Notes under the pieces: generated by a model
Told to the model about the DNA's origin: nothing
Database searches by the model: none
Seen by the model: only the letters and a program-made list of their open reading frames with translations
Translations under genes and position numbers: made by a program
Source of the DNA: Rahnella sikkimica
Lineage (GTDB): Bacteria > Pseudomonadota > Gammaproteobacteria > Enterobacterales > Enterobacteriaceae
Assembly (NCBI RefSeq): GCF_002951615.1
Contig: NZ_CP019063.1
Span: forward strand, 62,001-126,000
Direction of reading: 5' to 3'
DNA length: 64,000 nucleotides
In this document: one piece after another, positions 7,878 through 18,593 of the stretch
Layout of the letters: each line of letters starts with the position of its first letter
How positions within the stretch are numbered: the first letter of the stretch is position 1

Positions 7878-9059
7878 TTAGTCCTTACGTAATGTACTGA
7901 GCAGGTCAGCCGGAATTTCGGCCAGATACAGCGCCGGAAGCCCTTCGTGATCGGTGGTAAACAGCACATGACGATCGTCCGGCGAGAAAGAAGGGTGCGG
8001 ATGCGTCACCTGCCTGTCGCCGTCCAGCACGCGCCATGAACTGTTATGTGCCGCAAGCGGCGCATACTGGCGGGATTGGGCGTCAAAAATGTACAGCCAC
8101 GGATCATTATCAATTGTATGGCTGGCAGTATCCTGCACATCCACCGGCGTTCCCGAGCCGTCGCCCACCAGCAACGTGCCGTTTTCATTGCTCATCAGAT
8201 GCGAACAGGCGGGCATGGTCATCAGGGAAACGTCTTCACCCGTTTGCGGATCAAAGCGACGAATATGGCGGTCGTGCTGGCCTTTCAGATAAGACACATA
8301 CATCAGCGCCGAACCGTCCGGCACCCAAAATTCATGGGTGCAGCTTTCGCCCGGCGCATGTTCCTTCACTTTGCGCACATTGCTGCCGTCTTCGTTCACC
8401 AGCCACATGCGCGCATCGACCAGATCGTGCGGGCCTTCATGGCAAAACGCGACGGTATTATCGTCAAACGGGCGGTAAATCGGGTGGCCGAGCCATTCGT
8501 TTTTCTCGTGGATCACACGGGATTTCCCGCTGAGTAAATCAACGCCCAGCAGGCGGCAGTGCGGATTGCTGTGATAAAACGTCTGGAAAATCGTCCAGTC
8601 GGTGAGCGGCGTCCAGTCTTCGCGGCTGATTTCGATGCCCACCAGACGGGTACATTCACTGTTTGCCACCCACGTTCCATACCCGACCCACTCTTCAGGC
8701 ACCTGATACACCGTCCGCTCGCTGAAATCTTTTAGCGTGACACATTGCAGGCTGCGCTCGTTCTTCACGTAGTAAAGCGACTGATCGTCCGGTGAAAGAA
8801 AACCGCCGAACGTGTTATCGCCTGCGCCTTCCGTCAGTTGCACCGCTTTCTGCGTGGTGAGATCCAGCAGGTAATAGTTGCGATTACCGTCGAATTCACC
8901 GGCAAACAACAACTTATTGCCATCGCGGGTAAAGCATTTTTGGTAAAAGTAATTGCGATGACACAGAACATCGGGAGGCGTTAAACGCGTCACGCGGGCA
9001 CCGGTCTGTGGATCCTGAACGGTGTGGAAATTGAATTGAATCTGAGAACCTTTAGCCAT
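7878..9059 (-). CDS. ogl: Oligogalacturonate lyase (PL22)
   Basis: Cytoplasmic lyase of 393 residues that splits digalacturonate and short unsaturated oligogalacturonides into monomers. The opening (MAKGSQIQFNFHTVQDPQTG) and the seven-bladed propeller repeats match Dickeya/Yersinia Ogl. The metal-site residues known in the family fall at the expected numbers here, His287, Gln350, His353 and His355 (QVTHPHP). It is first in an operon with kdgF. A KdgR-type box lies about 55-75 bp upstream of the start. Substrate probably arrives through the TogT transporter encoded at 48.8 kb. Confidence 0.95.
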   Translation of the reverse strand: MAKGSQIQFNFHTVQDPQTGARVTRLTPPDVLCHRNYFYQKCFTRDGNKLLFAGEFDGNRNYYLLDLTTQKAVQLTEGAGDNTFGGFLSPDDQSLYYVKNERSLQCVTLKDFSERTVYQVPEEWVGYGTWVANSECTRLVGIEISREDWTPLTDWTIFQTFYHSNPHCRLLGVDLLSGKSRVIHEKNEWLGHPIYRPFDDNTVAFCHEGPHDLVDARMWLVNEDGSNVRKVKEHAPGESCTHEFWVPDGSALMYVSYLKGQHDRHIRRFDPQTGEDVSLMTMPACSHLMSNENGTLLVGDGSGTPVDVQDTASHTIDNDPWLYIFDAQSRQYAPLAAHNSSWRVLDGDRQVTHPHPSFSPDDRHVLFTTDHEGLPALYLAEIPADLLSTLRKD

Positions 9060-9114
9060 GATTCACCCCATCAGTAGCATGAAATTAGCCGTTGCGGCGG
9101 CTTTAATTTCATTA

Positions 9115-9133
9115 ATTAAAATGCAGTTTCATT
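9115..9133 (-). promoter_or_regulatory. KdgR-type operator upstream of ogl
   Basis: On the minus strand the 19 bases AATGAAACTGCATTTTAAT match about 18 of 19 positions of the KdgR consensus (AATRAAAYNNYRTTTYATT as I know it). It sits about 55 bp upstream of the ogl start, within the 294-bp intergenic region shared with divergent proP. Confidence 0.75.
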
Positions 9134-9190
9134 AAATTGAAAACACATTACCACTTAGCGAGATGAAACTGGGGCAGGGGAAAACAAAAG

Positions 9191-9247
9191 TGCAAAGCTG
9201 ATCACAAAATGGCCACCTTTTGCCTCTGCGGAAAACCATTCTATAAT
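9191..9247 (+). promoter_or_regulatory. proP promoter with possible CRP site
   Basis: TTGCCT (9220-9225) and a perfect TATAAT (9242-9247) lie 16 bp apart, about 105 bp before the proP ATG. TGCAA-N6-TCACA at 9191-9206 is a half-conserved CRP-like site. E. coli proP P1 is known to be CRP-controlled, which makes the site plausible but unproven. Confidence 0.55.
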
Positions 9248-9353
9248 GGTATAGCTTGCTAACAAATTATTGATACCTGAAATAATTGAAAGGTACGAAC
9301 GAAAATATCTCACGCTTACACAGTGGAGTATTTTAGAAAAAGGGATGTAAAAG

Positions 9354-10856
9354 ATGAGATTAAGAAGAAAACGTGTTAAACCGATGCAAATCAATGACAT
9401 TACTATCATTGATGATGCCAAACTGAAGAAAGCCATTACGGCCGCCGCGTTGGGCAACGCGATGGAATGGTTTGATTTTGGTGTATATGGCTTTGTGGCC
9501 TTCGCATTAGGCCAGGTGTTTTTCCCCGGTGCCGATCCCGGTATTCAGATGATTGCCGCACTGGCAACCTTCTCGGTTCCCTTCCTCGTCAGACCTCTGG
9601 GCGGTCTGTTCTTCGGGGCAATGGGCGACAAGTTTGGTCGCCAGAAAGTGTTATCCGTCACCATTATCATCATGTCCGTCAGTACCTTCTGTATCGGGCT
9701 GATACCGGGCTATGCCACCATTGGCATCTGGGCCCCCATCCTGCTGTTACTGGCAAAACTGGCGCAAGGTTTCTCGGTCGGGGGTGAATACACCGGCGCG
9801 GCCATTTTTGTTGCCGAATACTCCCCGGACAGAAAACGTGGCTTCCTCGGCAGCTGGCTTGATTTCGGTTCTATCGCCGGTTTTATTCTCGGCGCGGGCG
9901 TCGTGGTGCTGATTTCGAGCATCGTTGGTGACGCGAACTTCCTTGAGTGGGGCTGGCGTATTCCGTTCTTTATCGCCGCACCGCTGGGCCTGATCGGGAT
10001 TTACCTGCGTCACGCGCTGGAAGAGACTCCAACGTTCCAGCAACACGTAGATAAAATTGACAGCGACTCACGCAAAGACATCGCCGAGCCGCCGAAAGTG
10101 TCGTTCCGCGAGATCCTCACCAAACAGTGGCGACCGCTGATTATCTGCGTCGGCATGGTGATCGCCACCAACGTCACCTACTACATGTTGCTGACGTACA
10201 TGCCCAGCTACCTGTCGCACAGCCTCCATTATTCCGAAGATCACGGCGTGCTGATCATCATCGCCATTATGGTCGGTATGCTGTTTGTACAGCCGTTTAT
10301 GGGCATGCTCAGTGACCGTTTCGGGCGTAAACCCTTCGTTATTATCGGCAGCGTCGGCCTGTTTATTCTGGCCATCCCGTGCTTCATTCTGATCAACAGT
10401 GATGTGATTGGGCTGATATTCCTCGGGTTGCTGATCCTCGCGGTTCTGCTGAACTGCTTTATTGGCGTGATGGCGTCGACCTTACCGGCGATGTTCCCGA
10501 CGCATATCCGTTACAGCGCGCTGGCCATTGCGTTTAACGTCTCCGTACTGATTGCCGGCCTGACACCTACCATCGTCGCCTGGCTGGTGGAATCCACCAA
10601 CAATCTGTACATGCCTGCGTATTATCTGATGGTCATTTCCGTCATTGGCCTGGTGACCGGTATCTTCATGAAAGAAACCGCAAACCGTCCGCTGAAAGGC
10701 GCGACGCCAGCCGCTTCTGACCGCGCAGAAGCCCGTGAAATCCTTCAGGAACATCACGACAATATCGAACATAAAATTGAAGATATTGATGCGCAGATTG
10801 CTGAACTGGAAGCCAAAAGAAAGAACCTGATCGACCAGCACCCTGAAATCAACTGA
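9354..10856 (+). CDS. proP: Proline/glycine betaine:H+ symporter ProP
   Basis: Inner-membrane osmoregulatory transporter of the major facilitator superfamily, 500 residues as in E. coli. The N terminus (KVKP-like, then INDITIIDDAKLKKAITAAA), the MFS signature GDKFGRQK and twelve predicted helices all match ProP. The C-terminal region from about residue 455 is a charged heptad coiled coil (IEHKIEDIDAQIAELEAKR), the osmosensory dimerisation element known in E. coli ProP. A good promoter lies about 105 bp upstream and a strong terminator 20 bp downstream. It works with otsBA (59.4 kb) in osmoprotection. Confidence 0.96.
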   Translation: MRLRRKRVKPMQINDITIIDDAKLKKAITAAALGNAMEWFDFGVYGFVAFALGQVFFPGADPGIQMIAALATFSVPFLVRPLGGLFFGAMGDKFGRQKVLSVTIIIMSVSTFCIGLIPGYATIGIWAPILLLLAKLAQGFSVGGEYTGAAIFVAEYSPDRKRGFLGSWLDFGSIAGFILGAGVVVLISSIVGDANFLEWGWRIPFFIAAPLGLIGIYLRHALEETPTFQQHVDKIDSDSRKDIAEPPKVSFREILTKQWRPLIICVGMVIATNVTYYMLLTYMPSYLSHSLHYSEDHGVLIIIAIMVGMLFVQPFMGMLSDRFGRKPFVIIGSVGLFILAIPCFILINSDVIGLIFLGLLILAVLLNCFIGVMASTLPAMFPTHIRYSALAIAFNVSVLIAGLTPTIVAWLVESTNNLYMPAYYLMVISVIGLVTGIFMKETANRPLKGATPAASDRAEAREILQEHHDNIEHKIEDIDAQIAELEAKRKNLIDQHPEIN

Positions 10857-10876
10857 TTCAGCGCTGTCGCCCATAC

Positions 10877-10908
10877 AAGCCGGTCAATTTCCTGACCGGC
10901 TTTTTTTT
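10877..10908 (+). terminator. Rho-independent terminator of proP
   Basis: AAGCCGGTCA (10877-10886) pairs perfectly with TGACCGGCTT (10893-10902), followed by a run of T. Confidence 0.9.
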
Positions 10909-10979
10909 CGCCCTTTGCCTTACAGTTCGCTATTCCTGATCCATACTTCATTTCCCGCTCATCTGAATGGAAATCCTGT

Positions 10980-12461
10980 ATGCAGAATCCTACGTTGTTT
11001 CAGTTCTTCCACTGGTATTACCCGGAGGGTGGCAAATTGTGGCCTGAGGTCGCAGAGAAAGCTGCGTGGCTGGCCGAAATCGGCATCACGGCGGCCTGGC
11101 TTCCCCCCGCGTATAAAGGCGATTCCGGCGGATATTCGGTCGGTTATGACACCTACGATTTATTCGATTTGGGCGAGTTTGACCAGAAAGGCTCCCGCGC
11201 CACCAAGTACGGCGACAAAGAAGGCTTGCTGGCCGCCATTGCTGCACTGAAACAGCATCAGCTCGGCGTGATTCTCGATGTGGTGCTCAACCACAAAATG
11301 GGGGCAGACGAAAAAGAGCGCGTGCAGGTTAACCGCGTAAATATGGACGACCGTGAGGATATCAGCGACGACATCATTGAAGCCGATGCCTGGACGCGCT
11401 TCATCTTTGCCGCCAGAAACGGCCAGTATTCGAAATTCGTCTGGGATTATCACTGCTTCAGCGGCGTCGACCATATCGAGAACCCCGATGAAAACGGCAT
11501 CTTCAAAATCGTGAATGACTACACGGCAGGCGGCTGGAACGATCAGGTCGACGAGGAGTTTGGCAATTACGATTATCTTATGGGTGCCAACGTCGATTTC
11601 CGCAATAACGCCGTCAGCGAAGAACTCAAATACTGGGGGCGCTGGATCATGGAACAAACCGGCTGCACGGGGTTCCGGCTGGACGCGGTGAAGCATATTC
11701 CGGCCTGGTTCTATAAAGAATGGATTGACCATATTCAGGCAGAATCCGAACAGCCGATGTATCTGGTGGCGGAATACTGGTCTTTCGACGTTCCCACGCT
11801 GCAAAATTACATCCATCAGGTCGAAGGCAAAACCATGCTGTTCGATGCGCCGTTGCAGCTGAACTTCCATCATGCGTCGAAGCAGGGCGCGGATTACGAC
11901 CTGACCACCATTTTTGACAACACACTCGTCGCCGCCGACGCGTCACACGCGGTCACGCTGGTCGCCAACCATGACACGCAGCCGCTACAGTCGCTGGAAG
12001 CGCCGGTCGAGCCGTGGTTCAAGCCTCTGGCTTACGCATTAATCCTGCTGCGTGAACAGGGCGTGCCGATTGTGTTTTATCCCGATCTGTTCGGCGCAAG
12101 CTACGAAGACGAAGGCGGTGATGGCAATACTCACACCATCGACCTGCCCGCGATCCCGCATCTGGAAACCCTGATCAAAGCCCGTCAGGATTACGCGTGG
12201 GGCGTGCAGACCGATTATCTCGATCACCCGAACTGCATCGCGTTCAGCCGCAGCGGAACCGAAGAGCATCCGGGCTGCGTGGTGGTGATGTCAAACGGGG
12301 AAGGCGGAGAAAAGACCATAGAACTGGGCGACGGTTTCGCGCATAAGAAATGGCGCGATTTACTGGAACACCGCGAAGACATCATCGAAACCGATGAAAA
12401 CGGCGCGGCGCAGTTCTTCTGTGAAGCAGGCAGTGTCAGCGTTTGGGTTCTGGCGGAGTGA
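10980..12461 (+). CDS. amyA: Cytoplasmic alpha-amylase AmyA (GH13)
   Basis: A 493-residue glycoside hydrolase family 13 enzyme without a signal peptide, the size and sequence of E. coli cytoplasmic AmyA. It cleaves internal alpha-1,4 bonds of glycogen or maltodextrins. The catalytic set is visible: nucleophile Asp235 (GFRLDAVKH), acid/base Glu265 (YLVAEYW) and Asp332 (VANHDTQ). The [13 protein letters not shown] region (about 96-108) is conserved region I. It is monocistronic, between the proP terminator and a hairpin at its own end. Confidence 0.95.
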   Translation: MQNPTLFQFFHWYYPEGGKLWPEVAEKAAWLAEIGITAAWLPPAYKGDSGGYSVGYDTYDLFDLGEFDQKGSRATKYGDKEGLLAAIAALKQHQLGVILDVVLNHKMGADEKERVQVNRVNMDDREDISDDIIEADAWTRFIFAARNGQYSKFVWDYHCFSGVDHIENPDENGIFKIVNDYTAGGWNDQVDEEFGNYDYLMGANVDFRNNAVSEELKYWGRWIMEQTGCTGFRLDAVKHIPAWFYKEWIDHIQAESEQPMYLVAEYWSFDVPTLQNYIHQVEGKTMLFDAPLQLNFHHASKQGADYDLTTIFDNTLVAADASHAVTLVANHDTQPLQSLEAPVEPWFKPLAYALILLREQGVPIVFYPDLFGASYEDEGGDGNTHTIDLPAIPHLETLIKARQDYAWGVQTDYLDHPNCIAFSRSGTEEHPGCVVVMSNGEGGEKTIELGDGFAHKKWRDLLEHREDIIETDENGAAQFFCEAGSVSVWVLAE

Positions 12462-12465
12462 AAAG

Positions 12466-12490
12466 ACAGGCTGGTGGAATGCCAGCCTGT
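12466..12490. terminator. Hairpin terminator between amyA and the convergent J-like gene
   Basis: ACAGGCTGG (12466-12474) pairs perfectly with CCAGCCTGT (12482-12490) five bases after the amyA stop. The following T-run is weak. Confidence 0.6.
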
Positions 12491-12506
12491 TAGTTATATC
12501 CCGGCG

Positions 12507-13817
12507 CTATTTGAGGGCTAAAGCAACCAGCAGTGAATACGCTAAAAGCATCAGAATGCAGATAACGATGCCGTAAAGCCAGCCATCGATTTTTACCATT
12601 TTCCACGGAAAAGTCAGCAGTAAAATCATTCCGTTGAAAGGCGTATTATACCAACGCCATTTTTTAGTCCCCATAACACACAGACAGATAAAACTTATGA
12701 GGCACAACAATCCAAAAAAGATTTTGAAATGCGGATCGGCAAGATGAGCAGTAAACAGCCCACTTAAACCCAGGAATATCTTGACCAGCACACCAATGGT
12801 CACCGCCGAAAGCACGCTTTCAACCACCACTATCGCTTTGCTTTTGTTACGGAAAATATGTTTACAAATGTCGTAGCCGTAGATAAAACTGCCAATAACC
12901 ACAGTCAGTATGCAACGGTCACGAAATTGATTCGGATCGTCACGCGTACCGAGAACAATCAGAATGCCCCAGAATGCCGTCAGGAAAATCGTTCCCCAAT
13001 TCATCATCCAGCCGTTTTGTGAATGGACTTTCACAAGTTCTGGGTTGATTCTCGGAAGCAACAGAGGGAAATCCCAGAGGATCCTGTTCAGCTCCGCATG
13101 CAATGGCTTCAGGAAAACAGGTTCCCATTTCGTCCACCAGGGAAGCTTTGTATTGGCGGCTGTCATCAGCCGGAAACGTCTACGGTTTAGTTCGGTGTCG
13201 TGGTACCTGCGTTTAAGCTTTTCCCAGTAAACCTCAGCCTCTGTATTTTCAATCTGACGATAAAGCGCGGCCAGACGATGCGCGGGTATGCCACCCGGCC
13301 GATAATGGTCAATATCCCAGCCCATGACCTCTGAAACGCGAATAAGCAGCGCCGAATACAATCCTTCACGCTCACTCAGCTGCGCAGCCAGTTCCTGACT
13401 GAATAATTCCCGCAGGCGCAGATTCTGCCAAAGCTCAGCGGATAGCACGGTTTTAAGCAGGTTCAGACCTTCGGTTTCATCTTCCATCATGAGATCGATG
13501 ATGACAGTCACCGGCCTTAATGCCTCTAATTCCTGTTCCAGCGCATCATCAATATCCGGCGTGAGCTCTTTTAAAGGCTCAATGTGAACCGGCATCCGTA
13601 AAGTGAAAGAGGGAGATTCATCCAGAATTTCCGTGACAACGTCACTCCTTGAGGGGCGATCCACGTAACCCTTCGCCTGCTCGAACGCCTCTCTCAGCCG
13701 CTGATAGCCTTCCGGATCCTGATCTGGCCGCGTCGTTTTCAGTTTACGGGCGTAAACGCGCTTGATAATGCTCAGATCGTCGGTAGGTTCGATGTCTAAG
13801 ACTGACCAGATGCTCAT
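12507..13817 (-). CDS. Membrane-anchored J-domain-like partner of HscC (DjlC/YbeV-like)
   Basis: About 436 residues from ATG 13817. The first 50 residues (MSIWSVLDIEPTDDLSIIKR, then YQRLREAFEQAKGY) look like a small J domain. A soluble middle follows to about residue 265, then several hydrophobic helices to the end, so it should be membrane-bound. The start lies 4 bp after the hscC stop, so the two are co-transcribed; in E. coli HscC works with the J proteins DjlB and DjlC. The J-domain tripeptide is RPD (residues 30-32) where canonical J proteins have HPD. Start choice: the longer frame overlaps hscC deeply. The role is inferred from the operon and J-like fold. Confidence 0.75.
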   Translation of the reverse strand: MSIWSVLDIEPTDDLSIIKRVYARKLKTTRPDQDPEGYQRLREAFEQAKGYVDRPSRSDVVTEILDESPSFTLRMPVHIEPLKELTPDIDDALEQELEALRPVTVIIDLMMEDETEGLNLLKTVLSAELWQNLRLRELFSQELAAQLSEREGLYSALLIRVSEVMGWDIDHYRPGGIPAHRLAALYRQIENTEAEVYWEKLKRRYHDTELNRRRFRLMTAANTKLPWWTKWEPVFLKPLHAELNRILWDFPLLLPRINPELVKVHSQNGWMMNWGTIFLTAFWGILIVLGTRDDPNQFRDRCILTVVIGSFIYGYDICKHIFRNKSKAIVVVESVLSAVTIGVLVKIFLGLSGLFTAHLADPHFKIFFGLLCLISFICLCVMGTKKWRWYNTPFNGMILLLTFPWKMVKIDGWLYGIVICILMLLAYSLLVALALK

Positions 13818-13821
13818 CCGT

Positions 13822-15507
13822 TTACTCCCATTCCTTGCGCAGATACGCGACCAGTCCCTCGATTTCCTTGCGGGCTTCAGCGATTTGCCGGGCATCCTGC
13901 GTGTCCAGCACGCTCTCGAAACGGTAAAGATGATCGGCGATATATTGGCGCTGTTCACCGAGACTTTGTTCGTAAAACGCATTGGCTTCGGCGACCAGCT
14001 GGCGGTTAACCAGTTGTTCGCGCGGATGCTGTTTGATGTTTTCCAGCCGCAACAGGCTGGCGGAGATTTGCTCCGGCGTAAGCGAACCGGGGGATTTTTC
14101 GATCACCAGTTTTTGCATCTCACCGCTATGATCGATTTTGCATTCCACTTCCAGAATGCCGTCCAGCGTATAGGTAAAACGCACGTCGGCGGTGATTTCA
14201 CCGGCAGGGCGCGGCGGCACATCCAGCGATAAGGAACCGAGCAGAATATTGTCGGAAACACGGCGGCCTTCCCCTTGATAAATCGAAAATTCGAGCATTT
14301 TTTGCTGGTCCGTGATCGTACGGACGGATTCCACACGGCTCACCGGCACAAAACTATTGCGTTCGATCAGCGGCATAAAATGCCCCGTTTCATAGCCCTC
14401 GCCTTTACGGCGCGCAATCTCAATACCGAGCGTGAAGGGCATCACGTCAGTCAGCACGATATCGTCAAGTGCCTGATCCTGCATCGCCAGACCGGCCTGA
14501 ATCCCGGCACCTAATGCGACGGCTTCATCGGGCTGAAGATCACAGCGCGGGAAACGGCCAAACAAACGCGCCACCGCCTGACGCACCAGTGGCATCCGCA
14601 TCGCGCCGCCCACCAGCACAATATGATCCACCTGATCGGCCGAAAATTTCGCATCGCGCAGCGCCTGAATGACCGGTTTTTTCATCCGTTCCAGCGCGCT
14701 TTCGCAGCATTGCGCCAGAATTTCCGTCGTGATCGTCCAGCTTAACGTTTCGCCTTCATGCTGATAACTGACAACCGTGCTCTCCTGCGCGGTCAGCTGG
14801 CGTTTGGCCCGCTCCGCTAATGTGACGAGCCGCCCGTGTAAACCGGTATCTTCCTGATCGAGTTGCGGAAATTGCGCCAGCATCCAGCTGACCAGACTGC
14901 GGGTAAAATCATCGCCGCCGAGAAACACATCGCCGCTGCTGGCGCGCACTTCAATGACGCCTTCGAACATATCTATGATCGAGACATCAAAAGTGCCGCC
15001 ACCCAAATCGAACACCAGGAATTTTTGCTCCTGCTGATTCGCCAGTCCGTAAGCCAGCGATGCGGCGGTCGGTTCGTTCAGCAAGCGCTCAACGTGCAAA
15101 CCGGCCAGTTCACCGGCGGTTTTCACGGCTTTACGCTGAATGTCATTGAAATACGCGGGGACGGTAATGATGGCGCGTTCGACTCTACAACCGCAATGCT
15201 GCTCGACGTCAGCTTTCAGGCTGCGTAACAGCAGGGCGGAAAGCTCTTCTGCGCGGAAAGACTGTTGCCCGAGCCGGAAATTATGGTCGGTGCCCATGAA
15301 GCGTTTAAAACTGGAGAGGGTTAAACCGGGGTGAGTAAACAGGCGGGCGTGAGCAGGCGCGCCAACCAGAATGTGCCCGTTATCATCAAGCCCGATAACC
15401 GAGGGCGTGAGATTGTGCCCGTAGGCGTTCGGTATCAGAACGGCCTGACCGTCCTGCCAGATGGAAACAGCACTGTTTGACGTGCCTAAATCTATCCCTA
15501 TCAACAT
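13822..15507 (-). CDS. hscC: Hsp70-family chaperone HscC
   Basis: A 561-residue DnaK-like ATPase, shorter than DnaK (~640) but typical of HscC. The phosphate-1 loop IGIDLGTSNSAVS is at the start, followed by NEPTAASLAYG, VFDLGGGTFDVSI and the adenosine loop VLVGGAMRMPLV. The substrate-binding domain follows, and the lid is short. It pairs with the membrane J-like gene immediately downstream. HscC is a specialised chaperone with poorly known clients. Confidence 0.92.
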   Translation of the reverse strand: MLIGIDLGTSNSAVSIWQDGQAVLIPNAYGHNLTPSVIGLDDNGHILVGAPAHARLFTHPGLTLSSFKRFMGTDHNFRLGQQSFRAEELSALLLRSLKADVEQHCGCRVERAIITVPAYFNDIQRKAVKTAGELAGLHVERLLNEPTAASLAYGLANQQEQKFLVFDLGGGTFDVSIIDMFEGVIEVRASSGDVFLGGDDFTRSLVSWMLAQFPQLDQEDTGLHGRLVTLAERAKRQLTAQESTVVSYQHEGETLSWTITTEILAQCCESALERMKKPVIQALRDAKFSADQVDHIVLVGGAMRMPLVRQAVARLFGRFPRCDLQPDEAVALGAGIQAGLAMQDQALDDIVLTDVMPFTLGIEIARRKGEGYETGHFMPLIERNSFVPVSRVESVRTITDQQKMLEFSIYQGEGRRVSDNILLGSLSLDVPPRPAGEITADVRFTYTLDGILEVECKIDHSGEMQKLVIEKSPGSLTPEQISASLLRLENIKQHPREQLVNRQLVAEANAFYEQSLGEQRQYIADHLYRFESVLDTQDARQIAEARKEIEGLVAYLRKEWE

Positions 15508-15615
15508 CCGTATTGCTCCCGAAAATAAACTGAGAATGGCCGAAAGAAGTGTCTGACGACGAAGCGTCTCTATCGGCCAAATTTACAGAATACTTAAGGG
15601 ATTTTGTAGTCCGGA

Positions 15616-16665
15616 TTAAGCGATGGTCACTTTCTTATCCAGATACACATCCTGCACCGCATTGATTAACGCCACGCCCTCTTGCATGGATTTCTTGAAA
15701 GCTTTACGCCCCAGAATCAGCCCCATGCCGCCCGCGCGTTTGTTAATAACCGCTGTACGCACTGATTCCTGAATATCGTTTTCGCCTGCAGCACCGCCGG
15801 AGTTAATCAACCCTGCGCGCCCCATGTAGCAGTTTGCCAGCTGATAACGCACCAGATCGATAGGGTGATCGGTGGTGAGTTTGGAGTAGACGCGCGCATC
15901 GGTATAACCAAATTTCACGGCATTGTAGCCACCGTTATTTTCGGCCATCTTTTGCTTCACGATATCCGCGCCAATGGTGGCCGCCAGGTGATTAGCCTGC
16001 CCGGTCAAATCCGCGCTGGCGTGATAATCCACGCCGTCTTTCACAAACGCCGGATTGCGCAGATACGCCCACAACACCGTGACCATGCCCAGTTCATGCG
16101 CCCGTTCGAACGCGGCGGAGATCTCCTCAATCTGACGACGGGATTGTTCTGAACCGAAATAAATGGTTGCGCCGACGGCCTGCGCGCCCAGATCAAACGC
16201 CTGATCCACACTGGCGTACAGCGTCTGATCGTACTGGGTCGGATAACTGAGCGTTTCATTGTGGTTCAGTTTGACCAGGAACGGGATTTTGTGGGCATAG
16301 CGGCGGGACACGGAAGCCAGCACGCCGTAAGTCGAGGCCACACAGTTACAGCCCGCTTCCAGCGCCAGCTCGACAATATTCTTCGGGTCAAAATAGAGCG
16401 GGTTGGCGGCAAATGAAGCGCCTGCAGAATGCTCGACGCCCTGATCGACCGGCAGAATCGACAGATAACCGGTTCCCGCCAGACGGCCGGTGTTATACAA
16501 ATTTTGCATGGCGGTCAGCACGCGCGGCGAGCGGTTGTTATCAATCATGACGCGATCAACAAAATCAGCGCCGGGAAGATGAAGCTGGTCAGCGGTAATG
16601 GTTGAACAACGATGTTGCAACAGGGAATCGGCTTCTTTACCTAAAAGCTTAGAGATATCAGTCAT
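15616..16665 (-). CDS. fbaB: Class I fructose-bisphosphate aldolase FbaB
   Basis: A 349-residue DhnA-type class I aldolase, cleaving fructose 1,6-bisphosphate to two triose phosphates by a Schiff-base lysine; it serves mainly gluconeogenic growth. It opens [17 protein letters not shown] and contains [15 protein letters not shown] and [14 protein letters not shown], hallmarks of FbaB. ATG 16665 has GGAG upstream; the longer frame would extend into the divergent promoter region shared with btsS. It lies beside the pyruvate-sensing bts genes, consistent with carbon-flux functions but with no shared operon. Confidence 0.94.
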   Translation of the reverse strand: MTDISKLLGKEADSLLQHRCSTITADQLHLPGADFVDRVMIDNNRSPRVLTAMQNLYNTGRLAGTGYLSILPVDQGVEHSAGASFAANPLYFDPKNIVELALEAGCNCVASTYGVLASVSRRYAHKIPFLVKLNHNETLSYPTQYDQTLYASVDQAFDLGAQAVGATIYFGSEQSRRQIEEISAAFERAHELGMVTVLWAYLRNPAFVKDGVDYHASADLTGQANHLAATIGADIVKQKMAENNGGYNAVKFGYTDARVYSKLTTDHPIDLVRYQLANCYMGRAGLINSGGAAGENDIQESVRTAVINKRAGGMGLILGRKAFKKSMQEGVALINAVQDVYLDKKVTIA

Positions 16666-16902
16666 AACGAACTCCGTCTCGGGCTCTGAACAGGGGTTCA
16701 GAGCGATGAATGAACCTGCCTTACAGTAGACAACGTAGACTAACGTTTTGATTCCGGCCAACTTGCACATTAGATGCTGAGGGCTGACGCAAGCCACACA
16801 TACAAAAAATTAATAAATCGATTTCGTTTTTCTGGCGTGTGCCAAAGAAACGTTTCGCTGAACGCGCTATCGTGTGCGCTTCACGGATTGCGGATGTCGG
16901 GC

Positions 16903-18593
16903 ATGTACGAATTCAATTTAGTTTTACTGCTTTTACAACAGATGTGTGTGTTCTTAGTTATCGCCTGGCTGATGAGTAAAACCCGCCTTTTTATTCCGCT
17001 GATGCAGGTCACGGTTCGTCTGCCTCACAAACTCTTGTGCTACATCACGTTCTCCGTGTTCTGCATTATGGGCACCTATTTCGGTCTTCACATTGAAGAT
17101 TCGATTGCCAACACGCGTGCGATTGGCGCCGTGATGGGCGGCCTGCTGGGGGGCCGGTAGTCGGCGGTCTGGTCGGGCTGACCGGTGGTTTGCATCGTTA
17201 TTCGATGGGCGGCATGACGGCGCTCAGTTGCATGGTATCTACGATTACCGAAGGGCTGCTCGGCGGTTTGCTGCACAGCATTCTGATCCGCCGCGGCCGC
17301 ACCGATAAACTGTTTAATCCGCTGACCGCGGGTGCGATTACGTTTGTAGCAGAAGCAGTGCAGATGCTGATCATCCTGCTGATTGCCCGGCCATTTCATG
17401 ATGCGCTGCACCTGGTCAGTAATATTGCCGCGCCGATGATGGTAACGAACACGCTGGGCGCGGCGATGTTTATGCGCATTTTGCTGGATAAACGTGCGAT
17501 GTTTGAAAAATACACGTCAGCGTTTTCGGCCACCGCGCTGAAGGTCGCGGCGTCAACCGAAGGGATATTACGGCAAGGCTTTAACGAAGAAAACAGCATG
17601 AAAGTGGCGCAGGTTCTGCATCAGGAACTGGATATCAGCGCCGTCGCCATTACCGATTGCGAGAAACTGCTGGCCTTTACCGGCGTGGGCGATGACCACC
17701 ATTTGCCCGGCAAACCGATATCTTCCGCCTATACCTGGCGGGCGATTGAAAATGACGAAGTGGTGTACGCCGACGGCAACGAACTGCCTTACCGCTGTTC
17801 GCTGCACCCGAACTGCAAACTCGGTTCCACGCTGGTGATCCCGCTGCGGGGCGAAAATCAGCGGGTGATCGGCACCATAAAATTGTATGAAGCGCGCAAC
17901 CGGCTGTTCAGTTCGATCAACCGCACGCTGGGGGAAGGGATTGCGCAGTTGCTGTCGGCGCAAATTCTGGCGGGCAAATACGAGCAACAGAAAGCGCTGC
18001 TTGCCCAGTCGGAAATCAAATTGCTGCACGCGCAGGTGAACCCGCATTTCCTGTTCAACGCCCTGAATACGCTGATGGCGGTGATCCGCAACGACAGCGA
18101 TAAAGCCGGGCAACTGGTGCAATATCTTTCGACGTTCTTTCGCAAAAACCTCAAGCGCCCGTCAGAAATCGTCACACTGGCTAATGAAATCGAGCATGTG
18201 AATGCCTATCTGCAAATCGAACTGGCGCGTTTTCCGTCACAGCTGAGTGTCGAATTACAGGTGCCGGATCATCTCTCGGCGCAAAACCTGCCAGCGTTCA
18301 CCCTGCAACCGATTGTTGAAAATGCCATTAAACACGGCACATCCCAGTTGCTCGGACACGGCGTGATTACTATCCGCGCCCGGCGTGACGGGAGAAACGT
18401 CGTGGTTGAGGTCGAGGACAACGCCGGTTTGTATCAGCAGTCGTGCACAGAAAGCAACGGGCTGGGCATGAGTCTGGTGGACAAACGCCTGCGCGCGCGC
18501 TTTGGCGATGACTACGGGATCGCCGTCAGCTGCGAACCGGATCTTTTCACCCGCGTCACGTTGCGTCTGCCGATCGAGGAACCCGCATGTTAA
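16903..18593 (+). pseudogene. btsS: Pyruvate-sensing histidine kinase BtsS, interrupted by a one-base frameshift
   Basis: LytS-type sensor kinase. The first part (MYEFNLVLLLLQQMCVFLVI to AIGAVMGGLLGG) and the second part (from HRYSMGGMTALS onward) are both near-identical in style to E. coli BtsS/YehU, but they lie in different frames. The break is at a G-run around 17147-17152: six G are present and seven would restore GGLLGGPVVGG. With one base added the gene codes about 563 residues, the normal length. Membrane helices, a GAF-like region and the kinase domain with NPHFLFNALNT and an ATP-binding end (GLGMSLVDKRL) are otherwise intact. Its stop overlaps btsR. Sequencing error is more likely than decay; phase variation is a third option. 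Confidence 0.9.
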
